Part shown: in pieces, positions 1 through 6,748 of the stretch
Layout of the letters: every line of letters starts with the position of its first letter
Numbering within the stretch: position 1 is the first letter of the stretch
Source: an uncultured Bacillota bacterium
GTDB taxonomy: Bacteria; Bacillota; Clostridia; Christensenellales; QAND01
Length of the DNA stretch: 14,167 bases
Direction: 5' to 3'
Assembly: GCA_905208455.1 (NCBI GenBank)
Contig: CAJLPK010000042.1
Coordinates: 1 to 14,167, forward strand
Notes under the pieces: generated by a model
Database searches by the model: none
Told to the model about the DNA's origin: nothing
The model's input: the letters and a program-made list of their open reading frames with translations, nothing else
Program-made: the position numbers and the translations under genes

Positions 1-594
1 TGGGTCCCAGGTATGGGTATGCAGGTTGTACAGCATGGTACGGGAGGCGTTGGTGTGGTCGGTGGCGTGCGTTTTGCCGCCGGTTAAGTTCCACAAAAGC
101 CAGGTGTCCACCGTGCCGCACAAAAGGCGGCCGTCCTTGGCCATCTGGCGCGCATCCGGCACGTGGTCCAAAATCCATTGCAGCTTGCTGGCGGAAAAAT
201 ATGCGTCCAGCGGCAGGCCGGTCTTTTGGGCGATCATCGGGCCCAGGCCGTCCTCCTGCAGCCGCTTCATGGCGTCGGCCGTACGGCGGCATTGCCACAC
301 GATGGCGTTGTAGATGGGGCGCCCGGTCTCGCTGTCCCAGACGATGACGGTCTCGCGCTGGTTGGTGATGCCGAGGACCGAAACATCCTGCGCGCGCATC
401 TGGGCGGCCGCCAGCGCCTGCCGAAGGGTGGAGAGCTGGCTCATGAGGATCTCGCTGGGGTCATGCTCCACCCAGCCCGGCTGGGGGAAAAGCTGGGTAT
501 AGGTGCGGTTTTGCTGGCTGATGGGAATGCCATGGGTATCAAAAATCACGGTACGGGAGCTGGTGGTCCCTTGGTCTAACGCAACGATCGCCAT
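1..594 (-). CDS. glpK: Glycerol kinase, N-terminal part (cut by window edge)
   Basis: This is the first 198 codons of glycerol kinase, which phosphorylates glycerol with ATP to sn-glycerol 3-phosphate in the cytoplasm. The rest of the gene lies beyond the left edge. The N-terminal phosphate-binding loop DQGTTSSR is at residues 7-14, followed by PGWVEHDP (39-46), GITNQRET (75-82) with the glycerol-contacting Arg80-Glu81 pair, NAIVWQCRRT (96-105), and CGTVDTWLLW (159-168) with TNASRTM (181-187). These match FGGY-family glycerol kinases closely, rather than xylulokinase or gluconokinase. The ATG at 594 is chosen because the protein begins directly with the family's usual start and a GAGG lies about 7 bases upstream. 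The gene is divergent from the ABC transporter and has its own promoter (647-675). No glpF or glpD is visible. Identification is firm; only the C-terminal half is unseen. Confidence 0.96.
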   Translation of the reverse strand, partial: MAIVALDQGTTSSRTVIFDTHGIPISQQNRTYTQLFPQPGWVEHDPSEILMSQLSTLRQALAAAQMRAQDVSVLGITNQRETVIVWDSETGRPIYNAIVWQCRRTADAMKRLQEDGLGPMIAQKTGLPLDAYFSASKLQWILDHVPDARQMAKDGRLLCGTVDTWLLWNLTGGKTHATDHTNASRTMLYNLHTHTWDP

Positions 595-620
595 AGGATT
601 GCCTCGCTTTGCTTTGGAAT

Positions 621-640
621 AAAGCCCCTTTGGGTGCTTT
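621..640 (-). repeat. Imperfect inverted repeat in the glpK leader
   Basis: On the minus strand AAAGC-A-CCC and GGG-GCTTT can pair around an AAA loop with one bulged A. It lies at or just downstream of the predicted glpK transcription start. It could be an operator or a leader hairpin. No U-run follows, so it is not a convincing terminator. Function unknown. Confidence 0.3.
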
Positions 641-646
641 GCTTTT

Positions 647-675
647 ATTGTACGACGCTTTGCCTGTGCCGTAAA
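647..675 (-). promoter_or_regulatory. Predicted vegetative promoter of glpK
   Basis: Read on the minus strand, a -35 TTTACG (670-675) and a -10 TACAAT (647-652) are separated by exactly 17 bases. Transcription would start around 640, giving a leader of about 45 bases before the glpK ATG. The match is to the housekeeping sigma-A consensus. It is predicted from sequence only. Confidence 0.7.
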
Positions 676-759
676 CCCAAAAATGTAACTGCGGCAAGGG
701 GATCGGATGAAATGGTAACAATAGGAAACAAACAAGAGGGAAAGTTAACAGAGCGTCGC

Positions 760-788
760 TTGTATTCGGCAAGGGGAATTGATATAAT
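760..788 (+). promoter_or_regulatory. Predicted promoter of the ABC transporter operon
   Basis: A perfect -10 TATAAT (783-788) is preceded at 17 bases by TTGTAT (760-765), which matches only the TTG half of the -35 consensus. The start point would be near 795, about 38 bases before the predicted ATG. A weak -35 with a perfect -10 suggests a moderately active or activator-assisted promoter. Confidence 0.65.
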
Positions 789-832
789 CTAACCCAATCA
801 AACGGGCCTTGGAAAAGGAAAGGAGTATGGAT

Positions 833-1570
833 ATGATCTCCATCGAACATGTGAGCAAAAGCTATGCCAAAAGCTCTGTAAAGGCGGTAGACGATATCAA
901 CCTGCATGTAAAGCGCGGGGAGGTATTCGGCTTTATCGGCCCCAACGGCGCGGGCAAAACGACGACCATCAAAATGCTGACCGGCATTTTGCAGCCCGAC
1001 CAAGGGCAGGTCAAAATCAACGGCTATGATATACAGTCCCGGCCGGTAGAGGCCAAGCGCTGCTTTGGCTACGCGCCGGATTCCCATCAGGTGTACGATA
1101 GGCTAACGGGCCTGGAATACCTGAATTTCATCGGGGATATGTACGGCATTTCTAAGGAAAAGCGGCAGGCGCAAATTGAAAAATATCTGACGATGTTCGA
1201 TTTGACAAAGGCGGCGGGCTCGCAGATCAAAAGCTATTCCCACGGCATGCGCCAAAAGCTGGCGGTGACGGGGGCGCTGCTGCCCGACCCGCAGCTGTGG
1301 ATCATGGATGAGCCGATGGTGGGGCTGGACCCCAAGAGCGCGCACCTGCTAAAGCAGGAGATGCGGGCGCACTGTGAACGGGGCAATACGGTGTTTTTCT
1401 CTACCCACGTGCTGGAGGTGGCGGAAAAGCTGTGCGACAGGATCGCCATCATCAACCGCGGCAGGCTCATTGCGGTGGGGACGCTGGAGGAGCTGCGAAA
1501 CGGCAAGGACGAATCGCTGGAAACGCTGTTCCTGGAGTTGACGGATACGGAAGGAGCGCCGGCGGTATGA
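833..1570 (+). CDS. ABC transporter ATP-binding protein (ABC-2 type exporter)
   Basis: This is the cytoplasmic ATPase of an ABC-2 type transporter, 245 residues, normal for one nucleotide-binding domain. Walker A GPNGAGKT is at 36-43, the signature loop is the variant YSHGMRQKL (135-143), Walker B LWIMDE is at 155-160, the D-loop GLDP at 164-167 and the switch histidine is His192 (STH). The region after FGYAPD (78-83) has the acidic residue often found in place of the Q-loop glutamine in this subfamily. The start at 833 is preferred because AAAGGAG (819-825) sits 7 bases upstream; an in-frame ATG at 827 is only 1 base from that site and is less likely, though automated calls may choose it. 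Its stop overlaps the permease start by ATGA, so the two are translationally coupled. Substrate cannot be told; bacitracin-type export or cell-envelope roles are common in the family. Confidence 0.93.
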   Translation: MISIEHVSKSYAKSSVKAVDDINLHVKRGEVFGFIGPNGAGKTTTIKMLTGILQPDQGQVKINGYDIQSRPVEAKRCFGYAPDSHQVYDRLTGLEYLNFIGDMYGISKEKRQAQIEKYLTMFDLTKAAGSQIKSYSHGMRQKLAVTGALLPDPQLWIMDEPMVGLDPKSAHLLKQEMRAHCERGNTVFFSTHVLEVAEKLCDRIAIINRGRLIAVGTLEELRNGKDESLETLFLELTDTEGAPAV

Positions 1571-3249
1571 AGCAGTTTTGGCGGCTGACGGCGCTGCAGT
1601 TAAAGCTGACGTTTGGCATTGCCACGCTCAGGGCGCAGCTAAAGGGCAGCGCAAAGGAAAAGAGAAAGGCGATTGCGTCGCTTTTGGTACTCCTGCTGGT
1701 GGGCGGCGGCCTGCTGGCTGGCTACATGCTGCTGCTGAACTGGCTGTTTGATGTCGTGATGCTCAATGTCATCCATGACACGCTGCTGGCCATCAGCATC
1801 ATGGCGGGCATGCTGGTGGTGTTTATCTTTGGCATCCCGTATGCATTTTCCCTCTATTATGCGAAGGATACGGCATTTTTGGCGTCGCTGCCCATCAAGC
1901 AGAGCACGGTATTTGCCAGCAAATTTACCGCGTCGCTCATTGGCGAGGTGGCCAGCTATGCGCTGTTTGTGGTGCCGGCCGCAGTGATCTACGCCCTGCA
2001 TGCGCCGGTAACGATCCAATATGTATTGTCCGCCGTGGTCATCGTGCTGCTGGGTGCGATGATCCCGTTTGCGCTGGTAAACCTGGTGGTGGCGCTTTTG
2101 ATGCATGTCAGCGTGTTTACCAAGCACAGGGACAAATTTGCCACCGCGGCAGGCATTGTGTTTCTGCTTGTCTATATCATCGGGGTGCAGATGCTGAGCA
2201 GCGCCATGCAGAATGTATCTCCGGAGCAGATCATGGCCTTTTTGTCCGGCGGCATGCTGGATGCTGTGACAAGCATTTTCCCGCCTGCCAAATGGGCCTC
2301 CGGCGCGCTGGTCTACGGCGGCGGCACAGGGCTGGCCAACCTGCTGCTGTTTGCAGCGGTGTGCGCGGCCTGCTTTGTACTGTGCTATTTGGTGGCCGGG
2401 CATCTGTATCAGCGCGGCGCAGCAGCCCAGGAGGAAACGGCGGTGCGCAGCAAAAAAGTGGACATCAAAGCCGCCGGCAAAAAGGAAGGCAGCCCGCTGT
2501 GGGCGATATTCCGCAAGGAATGGAAGGGCGTGCTGCGCTCTCCCACCTATGTGATGAACGGGTTGATTTCCGTCATCATGGCGCCGCTGATGGTGGTCAT
2601 GATGATGATCGCCATCCCGATGCAGGATGTGGCGTCGGAGGTCGGGATGAGCGGCGCTTCCACCGCCGAATTGCTTTCCAGCCTGCCGCAGGATGTGACG
2701 ATGGTTCTCATGCTGATTGTGGTAGCGCTCGGGTATTTCTTTGCGGCGATGAATATCTGCGGGATGACGGTATATTCCCGGGAAGGGGAATCAAGCTGGC
2801 TGATGATGGTGCTGCCCGTTACGGCGGCGGCGCAGCTGCGCGGCAAGATCCTGTTTTCCATGAGCGTCACAGTGCTGGCGGCGCTGCTGATGAGCGTGGC
2901 CTTCTTCTTTGCCTGGCATGCGGCATGGTGGGTCTGTGTGCTGATGTTCATCGGCATTTCGCTGTTGAGCACGCCGGTCGTGCTGCTGGGCATCTACATC
3001 GACATGGCAAGGCCGCGCCTGCATTGGGACAGCGAACGCCGCGCCATGAAGAGCAATACCAACACCATCTACGGCATGCTGCTGGAGCTGGTTTACCTGG
3101 CGGTGATGATCGGCCTGGTCTTTCTCATCAACGACCTGACGGTGTTTGTCATTGCAGCGATGGGCCTCTCGCTGGTGCTGTCTGTTGTGATCTATGCAGT
3201 GATGATGAAAGCGGCGCCGCGGCTGCAGGCACGGATGATGGAGCTGTAA
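1567..3249 (+). CDS. ABC-2 type transporter permease, 12 predicted helices
   Basis: This 560-residue integral membrane protein is the permease partner of the preceding ATPase. Hydrophobic segments lie at about 36-60, 73-97, 125-146, 150-180, 193-212, 254-277, 330-352, 376-398, 430-452, 456-478, 505-523 and 526-547, which suggests two six-helix halves joined by a charged loop (about 281-329). A conserved-looking block after helix 2, SLPIKQSTVFASKF (107-120), and the loop WAIFRKEWKGVLRSPTY (312-328) are typical of the large putative ABC exporter permeases of Firmicutes (I believe PF16949). The two blocks resemble each other in position within each half, as expected for an internal duplication. 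AAGGAG (1551-1556) precedes the ATG, which overlaps the ATPase stop. A terminator follows at 3274. The family assignment is good; the transported substrate is unknown. Confidence 0.9.
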   Translation: MKQFWRLTALQLKLTFGIATLRAQLKGSAKEKRKAIASLLVLLLVGGGLLAGYMLLLNWLFDVVMLNVIHDTLLAISIMAGMLVVFIFGIPYAFSLYYAKDTAFLASLPIKQSTVFASKFTASLIGEVASYALFVVPAAVIYALHAPVTIQYVLSAVVIVLLGAMIPFALVNLVVALLMHVSVFTKHRDKFATAAGIVFLLVYIIGVQMLSSAMQNVSPEQIMAFLSGGMLDAVTSIFPPAKWASGALVYGGGTGLANLLLFAAVCAACFVLCYLVAGHLYQRGAAAQEETAVRSKKVDIKAAGKKEGSPLWAIFRKEWKGVLRSPTYVMNGLISVIMAPLMVVMMMIAIPMQDVASEVGMSGASTAELLSSLPQDVTMVLMLIVVALGYFFAAMNICGMTVYSREGESSWLMMVLPVTAAAQLRGKILFSMSVTVLAALLMSVAFFFAWHAAWWVCVLMFIGISLLSTPVVLLGIYIDMARPRLHWDSERRAMKSNTNTIYGMLLELVYLAVMIGLVFLINDLTVFVIAAMGLSLVLSVVIYAVMMKAAPRLQARMMEL

Positions 3250-3273
3250 AGGAAAATATGCCTTGGGAAAAAG

Positions 3274-3298
3274 GCGCCCTGCAAGGGGCGCTTTTTTT
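3274..3298 (+). terminator. Rho-independent terminator of the ABC operon
   Basis: The stem GCGCCCT (3274-3280) pairs with GGGGCGC (3285-3291) with one terminal G-U pair, capped by the loop GCAA, a GNRA tetraloop. Seven T follow at 3292-3298, and A residues precede the stem. It lies about 25 bases after the permease stop. Confidence 0.9.
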
Positions 3299-3418
3299 GC
3301 GGATTCATAGGACAAAGGGAAAGCGCCATAGGATGTAGGGCGGCCCGGGGCAAGGCCGAGCGCCAAAGGATTTTAATGCTGGTGACACAAAATTGACAGA
3401 AATTTGCAGGGCGCCGGC

Positions 3419-3447
3419 TTTACTTTTGCCATGGGCTCTAGTAGAAT
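3419..3447 (+). promoter_or_regulatory. Predicted promoter of the degV operon
   Basis: TTTACT (3419-3424) and TAGAAT (3442-3447) are 17 bases apart, a good sigma-A arrangement. The start would be near 3454, leaving a leader of about 50 bases. The rest of the gap between the ABC terminator and this promoter (3299-3418) holds no gene or structure I can support. Confidence 0.65.
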
Positions 3448-3503
3448 AAAAAACAAAATACCCGGTGGGCGCGCCGCGATCCATAAGAAAGAGGGACATT
3501 GCA

Positions 3504-4349
3504 ATGATCCGCATTGTGGCAGATACCACCTGCGATTACCCGCAGGAGCTGCAGATAGAAGAAAAAATCGCCATCATCCCGCTGAAAGTAACCATCAACG
3601 GCATGAATTATGATGATAAGATCGAACTTTCCAACCAACAGTTTTTCCAGCTGCTGCCGCAAAGCGAGCAGCTGCCGGTGACAGCCGCTCCCTCGCCGGA
3701 GCAGTACCGGCGCGTATTTGAAGCGTATTGCCAGGCGGGCGACTCGGTGCTGTGCTTTACCTGCTCTTCCAAGCTCAGCGCGTCGTATCAAAGCGCGCTC
3801 ATCGCCAAGGATATGGTGGAAGGGAAGATCGATGTCATTGATACGCGGACAGCGGCGCTGGGCAGCGGGATGCCGGTGATGGATGCGCTGGAGATGATTC
3901 AGGCAGGGAAAACGCACGAGGAGATTGCGGCCGCCTGCCGCAGCAGGGTATCGCGTCTGAGCACGCTGATTTTGCTGGATACCGTAGAATATTTGAAAAA
4001 GGGCGGGCGCATCAGCCCGCTGGCCGCCAGAATGGCGGGCGTATTGAACATAAAGCCTATCATCCATGTGATGAAGGACGGCTCCAATGAAGTGATCCAT
4101 AAGGCGCGCAGCTTTCAAAAGGGCATGCAGTGGATCCGGGATTATGTCACGGAAAACTGCGGGCGGCCGATCAGCGAGCAGAGCATCGGCATCGGCTATT
4201 CCTCCGACATCCGCCCGGCGCAGCGGTTCATCGCGCTGCTGCAGGCCAAGGTAAAGCCCAAGCGCATCGACATCGCGCAGATCGGCTGCGTGGTAGGGAC
4301 TCATATTGGCCCGGGGGCCTTCGGCATTTTCTGGGAAGATGTACGCTAA
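3504..4349 (+). CDS. DegV family fatty-acid-binding protein (FakB-like)
   Basis: This 281-residue cytoplasmic protein is of the DegV family, which bind a long-chain fatty acid and present it to the kinase FakA for phosphorylation. Visible marks are the N-terminal IVADTTCDYP (4-13), the lipid-head-binding region VTAAPSPEQY (59-68, where TSQPS is usual), CSSKLSASYQSA (87-98), DTRTAALGSGM (113-123), the family hallmark LDTVEYLKKGGRISP (158-172) and the C-terminal VVGTHIGPGAFGIF (263-276). Length is normal. The TAAPS variant keeps the threonine and the PS but changes the middle two residues. The ATG at 3504 has GAGGG 8 bases upstream. A FakA partner is not in the window, so action with a distant kinase is inferred. 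The 3' end overlaps the following gene by 11 bases, implying coupled expression. A symbol such as fakB would be tentative because DegV paralogues are many. Confidence 0.93.
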   Translation: MIRIVADTTCDYPQELQIEEKIAIIPLKVTINGMNYDDKIELSNQQFFQLLPQSEQLPVTAAPSPEQYRRVFEAYCQAGDSVLCFTCSSKLSASYQSALIAKDMVEGKIDVIDTRTAALGSGMPVMDALEMIQAGKTHEEIAAACRSRVSRLSTLILLDTVEYLKKGGRISPLAARMAGVLNIKPIIHVMKDGSNEVIHKARSFQKGMQWIRDYVTENCGRPISEQSIGIGYSSDIRPAQRFIALLQAKVKPKRIDIAQIGCVVGTHIGPGAFGIFWEDVR

Positions 4350-5031
4350 CAGCCTGGTCGAAAGCGGGCCGCAGTTTTCCTTGTATGTGGTGGTCAGCCG
4401 GACGCATACGCGCATCGGCAAGATGATCCGCAGGGTGACAAAAAGCCCGTTCAGCCATAGCTCCCTCAGCTTGACGGCGGATCTGACGCAGATGTATTCC
4501 TTTGCGCGTTACCGGCTGCAAAGCCCGCTGAAGGGCGGGTTCGTGCAGGAAACGTCGGACCGCCTTACCCTGCAGGGCGAGGAAGAGACGTATGTGCACA
4601 TATACCGCATCCCGGTTTCCTTAGCGCAGTACCGGGCCGTGGCGGACAGGATCTGGCGTATGCAGGCTGATGAGGAGGAATATGTTTACAATGCTTTTGC
4701 ACCGCTTCTTGCGCCGTTTGGGCGGGAGGTAAGCGCGTATAAGGCGGAGATCTGTTCTCAGTTTGTGGCGCAGTGCCTGCGTACGGCAGGCGTATTGCCC
4801 AAGGGTCTGTGCGTGAAAAGCGTGGTGCTGCCAAGGGATTTTGCCGACGCGTTTGCAGAGTACCTGTATTACCAGGGCCCGCTGGAGCAATACCGGCCCG
4901 CCTGGGCAGCGCGGCCGACGGCCGATGATTACTTTTTGCGCCTGGGCTGGCGCAGGCGGACAACGGAAGCATGCAAAAGCATGGCGGTGCTGATGCACCG
5001 CGTTTACCGCGCGCATCGATACAAGGCATAA
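4339..5031 (+). CDS. Putative permuted papain-fold hydrolase (YiiX/NlpC-P60-like)
   Basis: This 230-residue protein resembles the circularly permuted NlpC/P60 (YaeF/YiiX) group of papain-fold enzymes, in which the catalytic histidine comes before the cysteine. I see a likely histidine at SPFSHSSLSL (His40, Ser37-Leu45) and a likely cysteine at KAEICSQFVAQCL (Cys139). Between them is the stretch VHIYRIPVSLAQYRAV (86-101), a usual linker in these proteins. No signal peptide or membrane helix is evident, so it should be cytoplasmic. Members hydrolyse or acylate amide or ester bonds, but the substrate here is unknown. The ATG at 4339 lies inside the end of degV and has only a weak GGGA site, so it is probably translated by coupling; later starts are possible. 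The C-terminus is very basic (RRR at 205-207, HRVYRAHRYKA at 220-230). The fold assignment is moderately sure, the function is not. Confidence 0.75.
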   Translation: MYANSLVESGPQFSLYVVVSRTHTRIGKMIRRVTKSPFSHSSLSLTADLTQMYSFARYRLQSPLKGGFVQETSDRLTLQGEEETYVHIYRIPVSLAQYRAVADRIWRMQADEEEYVYNAFAPLLAPFGREVSAYKAEICSQFVAQCLRTAGVLPKGLCVKSVVLPRDFADAFAEYLYYQGPLEQYRPAWAARPTADDYFLRLGWRRRTTEACKSMAVLMHRVYRAHRYKA

Positions 5032-5061
5032 AAAAAGGACGTACACCGTACGTCCTTTTTT
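5031..5061. terminator. Bidirectional terminator between convergent operons
   Basis: A perfect 8-bp stem GGACGTAC (5037-5044) / GTACGTCC (5048-5055) with the 3-base loop ACC is flanked by six A on the left (5031-5036) and six T on the right (5056-5061). Each strand therefore reads as hairpin plus U-run. It can end the degV operon on the plus strand and the lipoprotein operon on the minus strand. Confidence 0.93.
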
Positions 5062-5068
5062 GGTTGGC

Positions 5069-5425
5069 TTAGTTGATTTTGGTCATCACCTGCTGCGTGC
5101 CGTCGTCGCCGGTGATGGTGAGCACCTTATTGTCCTTATCATAGGAATAGGATGCGTCACGGGCGATGATTTCGCCGCCGGGCGCTTGGGTCTCAAAGTG
5201 CAGGCGCTTGGCTTCCTCGTCGATGGTATAGGTGGAGCCAGTGGCAATGGTATCGCCGGCGGTTTCAATGGCGAGCATATTGCCTTTTTGGAATTCATAC
5301 ACCACGTTGGCATCCAGGCTGTCCTGGTACCGGCCGACCAATTCGTTGCCGCCGCCGCAGCCTACGCACAGCGCCAGGGTAAACAGCACAGTAAAGCCCA
5401 AGAAAAATTTCTTCACAGATCTCAT
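5069..5425 (-). CDS. Small lipoprotein of unknown function (DUF5640-like), downstream copy
   Basis: This 118-residue protein has a lipoprotein signal: MRSVKKFF, a hydrophobic stretch, then LCVGC with the lipidated cysteine probably Cys23 (the -3 residue is cysteine, slightly atypical). After it comes GGGNELVGRYQDSLD, a beta-rich domain of about 95 residues with the pattern 'LVG-[RT]-[YW]...YEF...G...Y-T-[IA]-[DE]-E...L...Y...L-T', which resembles the small lipocalin-like DUF5640 domains of Clostridia. The start at 5425 is chosen over an upstream ATG at 5449 because GGGAGGA sits 5 bases before it and because the signal peptide then begins normally. It follows the similar lipoprotein gene by 27 bases and shares its promoter and the terminator at 5031-5061. 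It should be anchored to the outer face of the membrane. Function unknown. Confidence 0.85.
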   Translation of the reverse strand: MRSVKKFFLGFTVLFTLALCVGCGGGNELVGRYQDSLDANVVYEFQKGNMLAIETAGDTIATGSTYTIDEEAKRLHFETQAPGGEIIARDASYSYDKDNKVLTITGDDGTQQVMTKIN

Positions 5426-5452
5426 CGGTATCCTCCCATCATGATTCACAGT

Positions 5453-5773
5453 TTATTGTACACGGGTCAAGGTGACCACCGCGCCGTTTACATCGGTACA
5501 CGTCAGCGTATCGCCCTCCAAGACGTAGGAGACGACGGTTTCAAAGCCGTCATACTCGATGGTAAGCTGCGCTGACGCCTCCTCTGCGGTATAGGTGCCC
5601 TCGATGGGCGGGCGGCTTTCCGTTGTCAGCGACAAGGTGCCGTCTGCACGAAACTCATAGGTAATCGGCGCTGCCTCGTGCTGCCAGGTCCCCACCAGGG
5701 TAGGCGCCCCGCTGCAGGCACAGGCCAACGCCAGGCAGAGGAGCAAGCACAGGCAAACCGCTGCTTTTTTCAT
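5453..5773 (-). CDS. Small lipoprotein of unknown function (DUF5640-like), upstream copy
   Basis: This 106-residue protein begins MKKAAVCLCLLLCLALACAC, a short basic start plus a cysteine-rich hydrophobic core. The lipidated residue is Cys18 or Cys20. The mature part starts SGAPTLVGTWQHEAAP and continues with the same layout as the next gene: LVG-T-W, YEFRADGTLSL, a GTYTAEEASAQLTIEY segment, and an ending with VLEGDTLTCTDVNGAVVTL. The pair are therefore likely diverged paralogues. AGGAGGA (5784-5790) lies 10 bases before the ATG, and the promoter at 5817-5845 drives it. Six cysteines in or near the signal segment is unusual. It is expected on the outer membrane face of a Gram-positive cell. 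No catalytic residues are apparent and the role is unknown. Confidence 0.85.
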   Translation of the reverse strand: MKKAAVCLCLLLCLALACACSGAPTLVGTWQHEAAPITYEFRADGTLSLTTESRPPIEGTYTAEEASAQLTIEYDGFETVVSYVLEGDTLTCTDVNGAVVTLTRVQ

Positions 5774-5816
5774 GGATATGCGATCCTCCTAACCCGATTT
5801 TGCCCAATCTTTTACT

Positions 5817-5845
5817 ATTATACAGAGGCAAAATGGGTTTGTAAA
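5817..5845 (-). promoter_or_regulatory. Strong predicted promoter of the lipoprotein pair
   Basis: On the minus strand TTTACA (5840-5845) and TATAAT (5817-5822) are 17 bases apart: five of six and six of six consensus positions at ideal spacing. It lies between the HAD gene stop and the first lipoprotein, so the pair forms its own transcription unit. It is the best sigma-A promoter in the window. Confidence 0.85.
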
Positions 5846-5859
5846 GAAAGGAAAGCGCC

Positions 5860-6627
5860 TTAGAGAACCCCCTCATGATACAGGGCGTGGAGGATGCCGT
5901 CGTTTTCCAACGAATCGGTGATATACGAGGCCCGGGCCTTCAGCGCGTCTACGGCATTGCCCATGGCGATGCCGTGCCCCGCCTCGCGGAACATGGCCTC
6001 ATCATTGCAGCCGTCGCCAAAAGCGTAGGCGTCCGCTTTCTCTATGCCGAAATGCGAAAGCAGGTATCGTATGGCGCTGCCCTTGTCCCACTCGGCGGTA
6101 GAGCAGTCGCAAGACCCGCTGCCGCCGTGGTCGTTGATGACCAAGCGCCCTTCAAAGGCACGGCACAAGGCGCTGCGCTGTGCCGTATCGGCATAGTATA
6201 AGTCAAAGGCGTAAACGCTGCCCTGAGCGGGAGGATAAGGGCGGATGCGGGCCGGGCTGTATTCCGCCTGTACAGAGCAAAGCTGGGCGCGGCTGAGGTG
6301 GTAGGCATAGGCGGCGTGCTCGGAAAGAAACAGGGCGCCGGCAGAGAGCGCGTCGATGGCCCGGCAATAGGAAGCCAGCGCGCTGCCGGACAGCGGCAGC
6401 GCATGCAGCCTGCGCCCCTGGCAGGAAAGGTACCGCCCGTTGCAGGCGATGCAGCCGCTGACAAGCGAACCGAACAGCGCTTCAGCGTAAAACACAGGAC
6501 GCCCGGTACAAAGAAAAGTAAGGTGCCCGGCCTGTTTTAGCAGGCGAAGCGCCTCGAGGTTGCCGGGCGGAACCTGCCCGTGCCTTGCCAAGGTGCCGTC
6601 TATATCGAAAAAGAAGATTTTTTGCAT
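5860..6627 (-). CDS. Cof-type HAD-superfamily phosphatase
   Basis: This 255-residue cytoplasmic hydrolase is of the haloacid dehalogenase superfamily, Cof (IIB cap) type, which usually dephosphorylates sugar phosphates, flavin mononucleotide or similar small phosphates. The four motifs are present: FFDIDGTL with nucleophile Asp8 and acid/base Asp10, FLCTGRP with Thr41, the lysine in EWDKGSAI (Lys182), and FGDGCNDEAMF with Asp205 and Asp209. The cap domain lies between about 80 and 175. The C-terminal segment GIAMGNAVDALKARASYITDS (219-239) is typical. Length is normal. The cap is richer in cysteine than usual (GSCDCST, 171-177). AAGG lies about 8 bases before the ATG. No clear promoter is visible in the gap before it; it may be read through from fucU past the terminator at 6704-6739 or have a weak promoter. 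The substrate cannot be predicted. Confidence 0.93.
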   Translation of the reverse strand: MQKIFFFDIDGTLARHGQVPPGNLEALRLLKQAGHLTFLCTGRPVFYAEALFGSLVSGCIACNGRYLSCQGRRLHALPLSGSALASYCRAIDALSAGALFLSEHAAYAYHLSRAQLCSVQAEYSPARIRPYPPAQGSVYAFDLYYADTAQRSALCRAFEGRLVINDHGGSGSCDCSTAEWDKGSAIRYLLSHFGIEKADAYAFGDGCNDEAMFREAGHGIAMGNAVDALKARASYITDSLENDGILHALYHEGVL

Positions 6628-6657
6628 GGGAAAAGCCTTCCGCGGGAAAAGCGGCCT

Positions 6658-6693
6658 GCCGGGGCATGATTCGCATTACGGCCTGCCCCCGGC
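6658..6693. repeat. Imperfect inverted repeat upstream of the HAD gene
   Basis: GCCGGGGCA (6658-6666) and TGCCCCCGGC (6684-6693) can form a 9-bp stem with one bulged C around a 17-base loop. It lies between the fucU terminator and the HAD start codon, about 30 bases before the latter, with no U-run. It may be a leader hairpin or a protein-binding site. Nothing further can be said. Confidence 0.35.
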
Positions 6694-6703
6694 GGCCCGG
6701 TGG

Positions 6704-6739
6704 AAAAGAGAACAAAAGGCCCGCGTTCGACGGGCCTTT
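6704..6739 (-). terminator. Rho-independent terminator after fucU
   Basis: AAAGGCCCG (6715-6723) pairs perfectly with CGGGCCTTT (6731-6739) around a 7-base loop. On the minus strand it is followed by TTTTGTTCTCTTTT, an interrupted U-rich tail. It starts 10 bases after the fucU stop, so most fucU transcripts should end before the HAD gene. Confidence 0.8.
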
Positions 6740-6748
6740 GCCGCTGCG

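Noticed and set aside
692..777. Direct repeat CGGCAAGGGGA at 692-702 and 767-777
   Set aside because: Only 11 bases and two copies; no link to a known operator, so chance or a weak regulatory site cannot be separated.
827..829. ATG at 827 as the ABC ATPase start
   Set aside because: It is only 1 base from the AAAGGAG site; the in-frame ATG at 833 has 7-base spacing and matches the usual N-terminus.
539..1087. 182-codon minus-strand open frame spanning the glpK start and the ABC ATPase start
   Set aside because: It overlaps both firmly identified genes and their promoters, has no recognisable domain, and is a frame left open by GC-rich coding sequence.
1639..2403. 254-codon minus-strand open frame inside the permease gene
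   Set aside because: It is antisense to a clear 12-helix permease and is rich in His, Gln and Arg, the typical composition of a shadow of hydrophobic codons.
2292..3338. 348-codon plus-strand open frame overlapping the permease
   Set aside because: It runs in another frame through the permease and past its terminator, with Arg/Gly/Ala/His-rich composition and no domain.
3393..3398. Perfect TTGACA as a -35 box for degV
   Set aside because: No acceptable -10 lies 16-18 bases downstream; the good TAGAAT is 43 bases away and pairs better with TTTACT at 3419.
3438..4421. 327-codon minus-strand open frame opposite degV
   Set aside because: It is entirely antisense to degV and its promoter, with no family resemblance or start site.
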